From: Berberis thunbergii
Taxonomy: Eukaryota > Streptophyta > Magnoliopsida > Ranunculales > Berberidaceae
Direction of reading: 5' to 3'
DNA: 64,000 nt
NCBI GenBank assembly: GCA_003290165.1
Contig: QNQO01007608.1
Location: 124,001-188,000, forward strand
A program made the position numbers and the translations under genes. How positions within the stretch are numbered: position 1 is the first letter of the stretch; every line of letters begins with the position of its first letter. Under the pieces are notes generated by a model. It was not told the origin of the DNA. It ran no database searches and saw only the letters and a program-made list of their open reading frames with translations. Positions 1 to 10,476 of the stretch are shown piece by piece.

Positions 1-640
1 CCAAAAAGCCTTCAATGGAGCCAACAGACCATGAATACTCATGTTTTCCATGTAATCATCATCACTAGATGCAGTCACTGCACCAGGAATGGTCGGTGCG
101 ACTCTGTCAGATTCATGAACAAAATCGACAATATCTTTCAATTCTATTTTTTGCCTTCTTAGCCACTCACAATATGGCCTTACTTGTGAATATTGTTTCT
201 TCAAAGCATCATCATCTACAACAACATGTTTCTAAAAATCAAATAGAAGCATCATTCTTGGGTTTAATTTTCCTTTCCTGGACAATAATAGTCTTTCATT
301 TGATCAGACTTTAGTTGACCCTTGCAAACAACTGTTCTTGATGAAAGTAAACATATGTAGAAGTCCTTCACTCCACCATGTTTGAGATTTAAAGCAGCAC
401 GAATGGCCACCATTGAAACCCGTCTTAGTCTGTACATCTGTTGCTCAAAATTAGCCTTCGATTTGGGATTGGGTGTAAGAAACATTTGCTCAACAATAGG
501 TTATGTTTGTAGAGAAGAGTGGCCCAAGTCTCTGTTATTAGTTGGGACAACATGCCCTAGTGACTTAGCAACCTTCGTAACTATCGGATTTGGGCTAGAA
601 GAACATCCCGATTGCGTATTCTTTTCGCGGTGGTAAGAAT
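1..640 (-). pseudogene. ferredoxin-dependent glutamate synthase (Fd-GOGAT) pseudogene fragment
   Basis: On the minus strand this matches the N-terminal glutamine amidotransferase part of plant Fd-GOGAT, the plastid enzyme that makes glutamate from glutamine and 2-oxoglutarate. From about 620 down to 290 the translation carries [38 protein letters not shown] and [12 protein letters not shown]. From about 277 down to 1 it carries [43 protein letters not shown] and [13 protein letters not shown]. In the intact family these two blocks are separated by a long stretch (of the order of 150-200 residues, from memory) that is missing here, joined near 285-290. In-frame stops (after AIGMFF, after SSLQT and after LLFDF), a small deletion after SLGHVV and a frameshift show it is dead. 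It continues beyond the left edge. Gene identity is confident; whether it arose by retroposition or by local duplication is not decidable here. Confidence 0.88.
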
Positions 641-1064
641 TGTTCAGACATGGATTATGAAGAGTTTCTGTTGCATCTTTTCTTCCTTATTCGGTGATGC
701 GGCGTAGCGATGTCGAGCGGTGATTGTCCACTATCCAAAGTTGTGGAATTTTCCTTCAAACATGATATGGATTCAAATCCAAATTGGGTTTCATCAAGGA
801 ATTCAAATCCAATTATGTCTTGGGTTCTCGATTGTGTGACCCAAATCAATTTGCTTTTGCTACTCTATTGTGTTTTTGCTTCAAACCCAAATCAATTTGC
901 TTCCTGTTGGTGAAATTCAATTGGGAAAGAAAAGGCTTTGTGTGTTATATGCAACCACCATTTTTGCTATGTACCACCGCCACATTATTATTATTATTAT
1001 TATTATTAAACTCCAACTACATTTTGCTTTACCCTTGTAATTGTGTTTCTTTGCTCATTTGCAG
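641..1064. other. sequence between GOGAT relic and antisense gene; probable 5' leader with splice acceptor
   Basis: No coding similarity seen. An approximate repeat of AATTCAAATCCAA and CCCAAATCAATTTGCTT words occurs at 770-905. An (ATT)n microsatellite lies at 984-1008. A polypyrimidine stretch followed by TTTGCAG ends at 1064, a good 3' splice site just upstream of the ATG at 1104, so this is probably the leader and first intron of the antisense gene. No 3' LTR of the 1-10.5 kb element could be recognised here. Confidence 0.4.
984..1008. repeat. (ATT)n microsatellite
   Basis: About eight uninterrupted ATT units. Confidence 0.9.
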
Positions 1065-1710
1065 GTGGCCATTTTCTCTGATTTTATTCCGTATCTGGAT
1101 ACCATGGGCTCTAAGAAGAAATCTGGTAATAACTTTGTCTCTTATGATGAGGAACCTTTGTACTGCCAAGGAGGCTCCATTTCTCATTTTGGAAGATTCG
1201 TTCCTAACTTGCCTAATTTGGAAAACAATGATTCCTTTTTGAAATGGTTTGAAGTTAATCGCTCCGCCCTTTCGGAAGGAGTGTATGTAAGGCTAGTTGG
1301 CCCGAGGAGTGGTAAAGAACCTTGTATTTCTCCTGATAATAGATCCATAAAATTCCATCCATTCATTATCTCTTTGCGCTTCAAGTTTCCCATGCTGGAA
1401 TTCTTTAAAGAAGTGCTCTGTGAAATGGGATGTGCCCCTGCTCAATGTTGCCCAAATGTATACAGAGCAATTATGTGCTTCTCCAATCTCAATACTTTTT
1501 TTGGTCTTGAGTTGACTGAGGAAGAATTTTTCTTCTGCTTTGAGGTGAGAAGGCATGGTGATTATGCTCAACTTAGAGTAAAAAATATCAAACTCTTTGA
1601 TGAGCTCAGCGCTGGCGACCATGACTGGAAGAAGGACACTTTGGAGATCAGCGGTGCTTGGGAAGGTGATATGGCAAATGGCCCTCTTGTGCCTATCCTC
1701 TTCTGCCCAT
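1065..1710 (+). CDS. antisense extra gene of Tat-type gypsy element 1, exon 1 (putative gypsy-type transposon domain, PF04195-like)
   Basis: The ATG at 1104 opens about 200 codons starting MGSKKKSGNN. The central part (SLRFKFPMLEFFKEVL, then CCPNVYRAIMCFSNL) has the arrangement of the PF04195 'putative gypsy type transposon' family: a FPL/FPM-x-FF segment, then a PN-x-R-x-I-x-F segment. This family is known from additional ORFs lying antisense between integrase and the 3' LTR of plant Tat-lineage elements; its function is unknown. The acceptor TTTGCAG ends at 1064, and a GTATGC donor follows at 1711, just before the frame closes at 1733. The gene is convergent with the element's own gag-pol, which is on the minus strand. 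Family assignment is from remembered profile features. Confidence 0.7.
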
Positions 1711-1824
1711 GTATGCATTTTCAACCCCTTTAATCTATAATTGCATATACATGCACTTTTGTTTGCAAGTAAGGAGATAGTAAAAAAAAAATCTGTAAAA
1801 CCTGACATGAACAAGATTTAAAAG

Positions 1825-2430
1825 GCGCGTGGCATACCATCCGAATATCGCGAATGGAGGTGTTTGTTGAGCCCATTGAGAAATGAAGAGAAAAGTCTTC
1901 ATCCGGGTGTAGACATAGAGAGTTGGAAGAAGAATGCTGCTGATCTTATTGTCTTTTCCATCTCTACTAGTGAGGCTCCTTCTGAGGGTTCTTCGAAGAG
2001 AAAGAAGAGTCCCCAGGAATCTGCTAGGGTTGAGGTCGACTTCTCTACTGGGGATGAAATATCTATTAAATCTCTTAAAAAGAACAAAACTTCTAGGCTA
2101 TCTCCCTTGGTTGCAAAGGGAATACCCGCGAGAGTTGGAGTTTCTTCTGAAAAATCTCTTTCCAAAAAGAACATTTTGAAGAATGTAACATCATCTCCAT
2201 TGGCCATGAAGGTTATTTCTTCTTTTGGTGCATCAAAATCTCAAGTAACTAAAGATCGTGTCGCAAGTTTAACTCGTACTCCTCTTGAATCTAGGCTCAT
2301 GCTGATCTCCAGAAAGCCTGATCTCTTGAAGCAGAACAGAGTTGACACTCCTGATATAAAACTGAAAAGTCTTGGTTCTGATATGCCTACAACGGATGTT
2401 CCTTCTAACGCAAATATTGTTCCAGGACCC
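1825..2430 (+). CDS. antisense extra gene of element 1, exon 2 (basic, Ser/Lys-rich)
   Basis: The frame is open from about 1822 to 2526 and codes a charged, low-complexity segment with SSKRKKSPQESARV and IKSLKKNKTSRLSPL, which could act as nuclear localisation sequences. No catalytic domain is visible. It probably follows exon 1 by splicing (an AG at 1823-1824 is a possible acceptor). The donor near 2400-2430 is not obvious, so the right edge is approximate. The following T-rich stretch (2455-2470) and TGATATGTAG look like the end of the next intron. Confidence 0.5.
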
Positions 2431-2495
2431 TTTCTTATACAAGAAAACTCTATCTTGTCTTTTTTTTTTGTTGATCTGCTTTTGCTGATATGTAG

Positions 2496-2654
2496 ATCAT
2501 GCCTTCACCTTCTGAACCGATGTTGATTGATATCGACGGTGAATCCAGTTTTGTGTATATTGTTCCCTTAGCCGATCTACAGAAAAAAGATCCTCTAGCT
2601 GACAAATCTCGGTATACAAATTGGTTGAACGTCTACGTAGATCAGCCGACTTCG
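2496..2654 (+). CDS. antisense extra gene of element 1, exon 3
   Basis: A 159-bp (53-codon) stretch with no stop, flanked by the acceptor ...GATATGTAG (ends 2495) and the consensus donor TCG|GTAAGT (GT at 2655-2656). It codes an acidic peptide (MLIDIDGESSF, DPLADKSRYTNWL). The downstream stretch 2670-2785 also reads open (EEGFFYLLRGII, VEESMRHLSYMSESA) and may be a further exon. Confidence 0.55.
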
Positions 2655-2801
2655 GTAAGTTTCAAATGAGTTCAACCACCGAGCTACGTGAAGAGGGGTT
2701 CTTCTATCTTTTGAGAGGTATCATTATGGTTGAAGAGTCTATGAGACATTTGTCTTATATGTCCGAATCTGCTACTGTTACCCGCCCTTACTGCTGATTA
2801 G

Positions 2802-3377
2802 CTAAAAAAGTTGGAGGAAGACAATGAGAAGTTGAAGGTTGACCTTGGAGGTATTGAGAGGGTGCTTGAAGCTGAGCAACAGTTACGCCAAGAAAAGAGT
2901 ATCCAGATCCATCAATTGGAAAATAAGTGTGTTGATTTGCAAACTTCTCTGTCTAATAAAAACTCTGAGTTGGTGTATCTGAATCTCAAGTTTAATGATC
3001 TTACCCTGAAATATGAAACTATGAAACTAGAGATGGAAGAGTTGGAGACCTTAAAAGGAACCCATGAATTACTTGAAAAAGAGTGCAACGAAATCAAGTT
3101 AGAGGCAATTCAGGCAGTTGAGAAGCATGCAAAGGCTAAAGAAGACTCCTATAAGCTCGGTTATGTTGAGGGTAAAGGAGGATGTGCACTTTCTTTTGCA
3201 ATAACTGATGAAGATGTTGATTTTCACTTGCAAGTTATAAAACTTCCATCTACTCACCCCGAGCAGACCACTTCTGCTTCTCTTGCTGAGGTTGCTGGTT
3301 CTTCTACTCATGGTGAGCAAGGAGATATCGTTGCTACTAATGACCTTGGCCCTTCAGCTCTTTCTAAGAACATGTAG
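2802..3377 (+). CDS. antisense extra gene of element 1, last exon (coiled coil)
   Basis: Follows a CTGCTGATTAG acceptor (AG at 2800-2801) and is open for about 190 codons to a TAG at 3375-3377. Heptad-like, charged helices (KKLEEDNEKLKVDL, EAEQQLRQEKSIQIHQLENK, LKYETMKLEMEELETL) predict a long coiled coil. These are followed by KLGYVEGKGG and a Ser/Thr-rich tail. A coiled coil after the N-terminal domain is usual in PF04195-type proteins. No intact start codon is needed if it is an internal exon. It looks as well preserved as the pol ORFs of the same element. Confidence 0.65.
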   Translation, partial: LKKLEEDNEKLKVDLGGIERVLEAEQQLRQEKSIQIHQLENKCVDLQTSLSNKNSELVYLNLKFNDLTLKYETMKLEMEELETLKGTHELLEKECNEIKLEAIQAVEKHAKAKEDSYKLGYVEGKGGCALSFAITDEDVDFHLQVIKLPSTHPEQTTSASLAEVAGSSTHGEQGDIVATNDLGPSALSKNM

Positions 3378-4296
3378 TCCTTAAAATGCTTTTGTTTATC
3401 AGTTTTGTTTTTGTTTTTGTTTTTCATGTATTTGAATTGTGGTCTGCTGACCGACTTTGGTTATTATGAATCCAAACTTTCCTTGTTTTTAGTATGTTCA
3501 ACTGTTGTCTCCCATACCAAAAAACAATGCATGAATAATAAACTTAGAAAATATTTTCATAAATAATTTATCATATATGCATGGATGTACCTTTCACTTG
3601 TTGAGAAGTGGATGTGTCCTTCGGTTGAGGAGAGGAGGCATCCTTTCATCTGCCAAGGAGTGGTACTGTACCTTTCACCTACTGAGGATAGATTGATCTC
3701 ATGCACCTGCTGAGTAGGGTTTACCTTTCGCCTGTTGAGGAGAGGTATTCTATTATTTGCTTATAAGGAGAAATGTCCTACCTTCTGCTTATCTGAAAGA
3801 ATAGTTGTTCCATACATTGATGTACAAAAACTTCAAATTTGAGTTGTGATCTACCAAATGGGGAATTTGAGTAGATTTTGAGAACTCAATCTTGGGCTGT
3901 ATCGTACATACTCTCATCTGCTGAACAGAGATGTTTTTTATTCGAAAAAATACAAGTACAACCTTTTGTAGGACTTTTACTTTCCTCAACTGAAGAAAGA
4001 AAAGTGCAGTGCTTATACATATCCAATAGGTATGTTCATATACTAAAAAAGATAAATACAATCAAGTCTTTTTAGTATGTACATTGCATTTTATTTCTGA
4101 AAAGCTAAAATACTATAATTTATTTGATAGGTAGTCTGCCGACGACATAATGATCTGTTTGTAGGGTCCTCCACTGAAGATGAGTTACACAGTACTTTTT
4201 GAGGTTGTTGGCGTTCCATTGTCTAGGGATTTTTTTGCCTTCAAGCGTGTCGAGTGTATAGCTTCCCCGATCGCCAACTCTACTCACTACATACGG
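3378..4296. other. convergent spacer between antisense gene and integrase, with short imperfect repeats
   Basis: No coding sequence recognised. At 3590-3800 a word close to CCTTTCACCTGTTGAGGAG recurs about five times with spacings of roughly 30-60 bp and many mismatches. The rest is AT-rich. It lies exactly where the plus-strand gene and the minus-strand pol gene would end. Confidence 0.5.
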
Positions 4297-5172
4297 TTAT
4301 TCCCAATTAGGATCTAACTTTTTGACCCTTCTACCTTTCTGGTGACGAAGGCCTTTCTCAAACAAAATCGCCAGGTTAGAATTGTTTGATCTTGACCCGC
4401 TTATTGTAATAGGACATAAGTTTTTGATGATAAGCGGCAACTCTTGTGATAATTTCTCTCGATTCTTTTCTACTAGATCCAAGTTAGTTGCCATTTCATT
4501 GGTATTTGCTGCTAAGCTGGATACTTCCGTTCGCAAGGAAGGGACTAATATATTGGGTGGGATGATAGCTTCGGTTTCGAAGGCCAACGAAAATGGCGTT
4601 TCTCCAGTAGGTCTCCTTTTGGTTGTGCAGTAAGCCATAGTACTCCAGGTAACTCCTCAACCCATTTTCCTTTAGCTTTATCTAATCTTTTTTTTTATGC
4701 AATCTAGAAAAGTTTTGTTGGATGCTTCAGCTTGACCATTTCCTTGTGGATACCTAGGAGTTGAATTATGTCGTTTTATGCCGTGTTTCTCCAAGAAGAG
4801 TGTAATTTTTGTTCCCACAAATTGAAGACCATTGTCGGTCACAATGGAATGTGGAATACCAAATCGGCAGATTATGTTTTGCCAAATAAATTCCTTTACA
4901 TCTGCTTCCTTGGTAGAGGCGAGGGCTTCAGCTTCAATCCATTTTGTGAAATAGTCGGTTGCCACAATCATCATATTCTTTTGTGCTGAAGCCATTGGCA
5001 TTGGCCCTACAAGGTCAATTGCCCATTGCATGAAAAGCCATGGACTGATCTGCGGATTCAATTCTTCTACAGGCTGAGTAGGAATTGGTTTGAACCGTTG
5101 GCATTTGTCACATCTTTGTACGAAGTCTCTCGCATCTTGATGCATGGTTGGCCAATAGTAACCAGCACTCAA
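4297..5172 (-). CDS. gypsy element 1 integrase, frameshifted
   Basis: Translated on the minus strand, 5172-4678 gives the second half of the zinc finger (CDKCQRF), then the DDE core: AIDLVGPMP, IVTDNGLQFVG and GQAEASNKT supply the two Asp and the Glu. 4638-4297 continues with TGETPFSLAFETEAIIP, the usual C-terminal motif of Tat/RIRE-like integrases. The two parts are separated by a frame break at an A9 run (about 4,687-4,695 read in plus coordinates as T9), which is followed by a stop. Role: insertion of the element's cDNA into host DNA. Some nearby codons look mutated, so the copy is probably inactive. Confidence 0.9.
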
Positions 5173-5216
5173 AGCTTTTTGTGCTAGTGATCTACCCCAT
5201 AATGATTTCCACTAGA

Positions 5217-5525
5217 TCATTCATGAATGCTACTCAGAACTTCAAGTACTGCTGGAGAACTAATACAGGTGAGGTGTGGCCCCAAATATGATCTGCTGTA
5301 GAGCTTTCCTTTCTTTACATAATATCTTGTAGCCTTTTGTTGAAGTTTCTTGGCTTGAACCTTGTATGTTGGCAGATTACCATTTAGTAAAAAATTTATA
5401 ATAGGATCTTGCCAAGTAGGACTAGCATTGATTATCATCATCTCGGCTTCTTCTTCAATACTTGGTGTCTCCAACTGCTCTACTGGGATGGAATGCTTGA
5501 ATTGATAATCTAAGGCTGACCCCAA
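5217..5525 (-). pseudogene. gypsy element 1, RNase H-integrase linker and integrase N-terminus
   Basis: About 100 residues including ATRYYVKKGKLYSRS, the segment that precedes the HHCC zinc finger in this lineage, and ALDYQFKHSIPVEQL, the spacer after RNase H. Stops separate it from the RNase H at 5667-5963 and from the integrase core. Confidence 0.75.
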
Positions 5526-5666
5526 GTTCGCTAATGCATCTGCATGAAAGTTTCTTGCTCTAGGGACCTATTTAATTGTGAATATTGAAAAAGCCTTCAA
5601 AAGTTCTTGGACTTTGTCTAGGTAGAGGATCATCCTTGGGTGTTTTGCAATGTATTCACCAGATGC

Positions 5667-5963
5667 CTAACTGGTTATAAGTTGAGAATCCGAATAGATG
5701 GCTAACCTTTTAATGGACAACTCCTTTGCTTGGCGTAGTCCAGCAAGCAAGGCCTCGTACTCTGCTTCATTATTGGAATCTTTGAAACCAAGTGTAATGG
5801 CCTTTTCTACCATGCTTTTGTCGGGTGTGAATAAAACAAGTCCTGCTCCGGCACCCTTTTGATTTGACAATCCATCTACATATAAGTGCCACATATCTTT
5901 GTGTTGATCTGCCCCTGTTCCATTATGAATTGAGTAATCTTCTGCTGTTGAGGGGTGTGACAC
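5667..5963 (-). pseudogene. gypsy element 1 RNase H domain
   Basis: The minus-strand frame holds WHLYVDGLSN, NNEAEYEALLAGLRQA and AIYSDSQL, which supply the Asp, Glu and Asp of RNase H. The enzyme removes RNA from the RNA-DNA hybrid during reverse transcription. The last part of the domain (after SDSQLI) is cut by a stop. The stretch 5970-6500, between this and RT, is the RT connection region, with many stops. Confidence 0.82.
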
Positions 5964-6499
5964 TGCTCTACTGGCTGACTTTCTCTCAGCGGCTGAGGAA
6001 GGTGTGAATTCTATTATGAAATCTGCTTAGGCTTGAGCCTTTATAGATGTCCTTGGCCGGTAGATCAAATCGTATTAGCTTAACTCAATGGCCCATTTCA
6101 TGACTATTTGAGATACATCTGGGCTGTGGAGGATTGACCGAAATGATATTCCGTCATAATAATCACCTTATGGGCTTGAAAGTAAGGTCTCAACTTCTTT
6201 ACTAAAACCCAAAGAGCTAAATTAACTTTTCCATTGTTGGGTACTTAGTCTCAGCATCGAAAAGAGCTTTAGATATGTAAAATACGGGAAGTTGTGCCCC
6301 CTAATCTTCTCTAGTGAGAGCTAAACTCACTGCTACATTTGAAACTGCTAAGGTTTTGACATTAGAGGAGGAGAAGATAAGTAAGTTTTCAAATTCTTAA
6401 ATGCAGTTTCACACTCTTCATCCCATTTGTCTCTCTTTCCTTTTTTCAATGCTTTAAAAAATGTTTTACACTTGTCTGTTGATCTGCTTAGGAATCGAT

Positions 6500-7312
6500 T
6501 CAAAGTGTTGCTCTACCTGTGAGACTTTGGATTTCTTTTGGAGTTGATGGTGACTTCATGTCAATGATGGACTTGATTTGATTTGGATGAGCTTCAATTC
6601 CCCTTTGAGTGACTAAGTACTCCAAAAATCTTCCTGATGAAACTCCAAAAGTGCATTTTTCTGGATTTAACTTCATTCGATATTTCCTTAGAATTCCAAA
6701 CGTTTCTTCAAGATTTTTGATGTGATTTGCCAGTGGAGGACCTTTAATTAGCATGTCATCTACTTAAACCTCCATGGTTATTCCACTTAAATGCTTGAAG
6801 ATTCTGTTCATTAACCTTTGATAGGTCGCTCCTGCATTTTTTAAACCAAAAGGCATTACCTTGTAGTAGTAAGTCCCCCTTTCGATGACGAATGAAGTTT
6901 TGGCTTTATCAGGTTTGTACATCATAATCTGATTATAACCTGAATAGGCATCCAGAAAGCTGAGCAACTGGTTACCAGATGTAGAGTCTACTAACTGATC
7001 AATGCGAGGAAGATGATAGTTGTCTTTGGGACGTGCTTTGTTGAGGCCAGTGTAATCTACACAAACTCTCCATTTTCCTTTTTCTTTTTTCTTGACTAAT
7101 ACCACATTTGCCAACCAGTCGGTGTAGGATACCTCCTCGATGAAACTGGCTGCCAAGAGTTTGTCAATCTCGGCCTCAATGATTACTACTCTTTCCAGGG
7201 CAAAGTTATGCCTCTTCTGCATAGTAGGCCTACAGGTCGGGTCTACATGCAGTTTATGGCATATCACAGTTGGATCAATTTTCGGCATGTCTGAGGCTGA
7301 CCAAGTGAACAT
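6500..7312 (-). pseudogene. gypsy element 1 reverse transcriptase with a stop in the catalytic box
   Basis: Minus strand 7312-6764 carries the RT fingers and palm: WRVCVDYTGLNKARPKD, SFLDAYSGYNQIMM, FVIERGTYYYKVMPFGLKN and ATYQRLMN. The next codons read E-V-stop-V-D-D-M-L at about 6,755-6,775, so the Tyr codon of the YVDDM active-site box has become TAA. The frame then continues (6754-6500) with LNPEKCTFGV and the thumb. This single change would truncate the polymerase at its catalytic centre. Confidence 0.9.
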
Positions 7313-7831
7313 ATCTTTGTTGCTTTGGAGGAAACTAATAAGTTCTGCTTTCTCATCTGTGCTGAGGCGAGAGCCAATTTTCGCCTTTCTTTCAGGCAGA
7401 TTAGGATCAAGAATTACAAGTTCTATGTCTTCTTCTAGTCTCCATCCCTCCTCAACTGATGATTCGAATTGAACTTCTCCTTCTTGATCCTGATGTTGTA
7501 ATTGCCACTGGGGGTAGGCGTCTTGCCTTTCGCTTCGGCTAAAGTGACAGGAATAAATTCCTTTTGTTTCGTTTCCTTCAAGACTCGGGCTGCAAACCTC
7601 TTTGCAATGGCTTGATCACTCTTTATTTCTCCAACTCCACCTTCTGGGATTGGATATCTAATTTTTTGGTGTAGACATGACGTGACAACATTAATTTTAG
7701 TTATCTATGGTTTACCCAAAAGTTTGTTGTAGGGAGAAGGCTCATCTATTATCATGAAGGTTTGCAAGCAGATGACTGGTGGTGAGTAGTCTTCTAGAAT
7801 CATAGTGCCAATTGTTATTGATGTAGTGCCA

Positions 7832-8104
7832 TTAAAGGCAGTCAAAACTTTTGTCTTTTGTGATATGTGATTTTAAATTCATCTGTTTGACAACTGAAAG
7901 TTGAAGTATATTGGATGCACTTCCCTCATCTACATGAATTCTATCAATCACTGCATGAACGATCTGGATGTTGATGACAAGTGCGTCTTCATGTGGTAGA
8001 TCAAGTCCCTGCAGGTCACTTTTTGTGTAGCCGATCATTTGATTTTCGATTGAGGAACTAATTGTAGGGCCATTTACTGAGGCAATTTGTACTTGAGCAA
8101 CCAA
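7832..8104 (-). pseudogene. gypsy element 1 aspartic protease
   Basis: The motif HEDALVINIQI followed by VDEGSASNIL corresponds to the protease active site; in this lineage the D-[TE]-GSS box is preceded by an LV-x-x-x-I strand. About 90 residues are open. The role is maturation of Gag-Pol. It lies between the gag zinc knuckle and RT, as expected. The 7313-7831 gap reads as pol spacer with stops. Confidence 0.75.
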
Positions 8105-8239
8105 AGTTGCTTGTTTGATCTTTCGCTTCCGTTCATTATTCGTGGAACCAAAAAGTTCAGATTCAACAAAAATTCCATTGATTCTTATGACTTTCTTTGG
8201 AGGTTCCTTGGCTGCATCTCTTTTTTCAATTTGCTAAAT

Positions 8240-9995
8240 GGCTTTTTTTACTACATACTCTGTGCAATGTTCCACTTTGACTAACTCCTCAAGGTGGTCC
8301 TTCCATGCTCGACATTCTTTTGTCAAGTGACCTGTGGCTCCATGGAATGCACAATATTTATTCGGATTTCTTTTTGCCGGATCTCCCTTCATGGGTGGCT
8401 GTCTCTTCAGCCAAGGTTGGTTCTTTATTTCGTGGAGAATTTGATTGATTGGAACCGAGAACTATGTGTACGCTCTACTGGTAGAGGAGTCTTTTGTTGG
8501 AGAGAATGCTCTACGCTTGTCACCCCTGTTCTTCTTACTCTCCTTTTGATCTATATTCTTTTGTGTAGGTTGGCTATCCTTCTTGAACACGTCAGATACC
8601 TTATCAATATTTTTTTCATCGTCCCACAATGCATAACATTCTGCCATGGTGAAGACTTCTGCAAGAGTTTTACCTCGTTTCATGGTCAGCTCGCCATACA
8701 ACGAGTGATCTGCGGGCAAACCTTTCCTGAAAGCTAAGGACACAATTTGATCATCACACCCAACTATGCTCGTTTTTTCTGCCTTGAATCTTTTAATGAA
8801 GTCTCTGAGCGATTCATTTGACTTCTTCTTCATGTTGAAGAGGTGGTCGGCATGCTTTTTGACAGTTCGGTAAGATGAATATTCTTTTGTGAAGACAAGG
8901 GATAGATCTCCAAAGTTGCTGATCGATTGGGGAGTCAAAGTGTGAAACCAATCTTGGGCTACTCCCTGTAAAGTCATAGCAAATATTTTGCGCATAAGCG
9001 GATCTTCATTTTTGTGCAGAGTCACGACATTTCGAAAATGCTTTAAGTGCCTCTCAGGATCAGAACCTCCCTTGAAAGCGGTAAAAGTTGGTGTGGTGAA
9101 CCTTATTGGTAGAGGAGCCTCTTCGATGTTATCTGTAAAAGGCAAAGTATTCACCAAGGCCACCTCTCTGCGCATAGTATCATTAGGATTTCTCATAACA
9201 TGTAAATTCATCAACTGCTCTTTGACCATTCGTGCTACATCATCTACTCCCAAGGGCTTGTGTGTATCCTGCTGATTGGCCGTAGGGTGATTTTGGTTCT
9301 GATTATCTGCGGTAGATGACTCATCACATTCCAAATTTGATTGTGACTTACCAACATGTGAGTGAGGTAGAGTCGGGATTCGCCTGAAGGTTCCTCCTTA
9401 TTTGACGAGCCTCTGAGTGTGGGACATGGGACAAATCAGTGTAATGGTCTGGTTTCCTGCGTTGTTCGCATCCATCGGGATTATGTCTTCTGCACTGACC
9501 ACTTATATTGGGTGTAATCTGCGATCCTTGTCTTGAGTACACGGTTGTTTGGGAGCCCAACCTTGAGAAGACTCCCCTTTGAGGTCCGAGCCTAGAGTGC
9601 GCACTTACTTGTAGCCCTAATCTCCAATGAATGCTTCCAGAGGGATTGTTTCCCTTTGATGGATGACCACTCCCATTTTTATGCACATGATCTACGAGTA
9701 GACGACACTGTGTCATCTGCCTTGGTTGTTCGCTCACTAATCGCTCTACCACGTGGGCTTGTTCTTCCAATATTTTGGTCAGATTGGCGATCTGACCTGC
9801 AAGATTATCTTATTGTGTCATCTCCATTTGGCTTGTGGCAGAAGGTTGTGATTGATGGTTCACAAGCGGTGGCAGACCTACTATCGGTGGTTGTCTGGCT
9901 GGTAACAGTTGAACTTGTGATGACGACGACAGCCTAGTACGAGTAGAATACCTTGTAACATTATTTTTGCTAGTTTGTTTTTGAGTTCCCACCAT
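8240..9995 (-). pseudogene. gypsy element 1 gag, broken into three open blocks
   Basis: The ATG at 9995 (MVGTQKQ) starts an N-terminal disordered region. The block 9770-9348 has the RLGLQ/RLGPQ/RLGSQ repeats typical of Tat-type Gag. The block 9334-8462 is the retrotransposon gag core (DPERHLKHFRNV, GVAQDWFHTLTPQSI, LRDFIKRFKAEKTSI). After a stop at about 8460 the frame continues to a zinc-knuckle-like NKYCAFHGATGHLTKEC at about 8,310-8,360. Gag builds the cytoplasmic particle. The ATG lies about 100 bp inside the PBS, as expected. Confidence 0.85.
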
Positions 9996-10095
9996 TGTAT
10001 AGAAGTGAAAAACGTGTTTGTAAGTGAAATGGAATTTGAATGAATGGAAGTCTTTTTTTGTGAATGGAAGAGAGCATGTAATGAGTTTGATTCAA

Positions 10096-10113
10096 GCTCT
10101 CATTGAAAGCACC
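10096..10113 (-). other. primer-binding site of gypsy element 1
   Basis: Minus-strand GGTGCTTTCAATGAGAGC resembles the PBS-like sequence seen downstream of many plant gypsy 5' LTRs. It lies 4 bases inside the LTR terminal CA at 10118-10119. Confidence 0.6.
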
Positions 10114-10140
10114 TATTTGTGGATGCAAATTTTCGTCGGG

Positions 10141-10220
10141 TCACGTGCTGATCACGCGGAGCAATCTGCATAAGGTAGAATCACGTGTTGATCATGCGGA
10201 GTAATCTGCACAAGGTAGAA
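10141..10220. repeat. 40-bp tandem duplication in LTR
   Basis: Two adjacent 40-bp units (10141-10180 and 10181-10220) that differ at only four positions; both contain TCACGTG and GCGGAG. Confidence 0.95.
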
Positions 10221-10400
10221 ATTAATTCTTAACACCGGTGTGGTGCCTGCCACGGGGACTCCGATGCCAAAGTTAGAACAATGTGTTTAGGAAAATGAGA
10301 AATATCTCTATACTTGAAGAGAAAATTGTAAGTCAGGGAAATGTTACCTCCAGAAGGTTTTGCATTTGACTTTTTATAGAGGTTGAAAGAATTAAATGTT

Positions 10401-10476
10401 GGCTGATGAGTGAGACACGTGGCTGATTAGCAAGACACGTGGCTGATGAGTACGACGCGTGGCGGATTAGTAGGTT
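10401..10476. repeat. 20-bp minisatellite in LTR U3, 3.8 copies
   Basis: Units GGCTGATGAGTGAGACACGT, GGCTGATTAGCAAGACACGT and GGCTGATGAGTACGACGCGT, then a partial fourth unit. Each full unit ends in an ACACGTGG/ACGCGTGG core, a G-box-like word, just upstream (in the element's orientation) of the TATA box. Confidence 0.92.

Noticed and set aside
1..640. functional glutamate synthase exons
   Set aside because: In-frame stops, a frameshift and a long internal deletion exclude function in this stretch.
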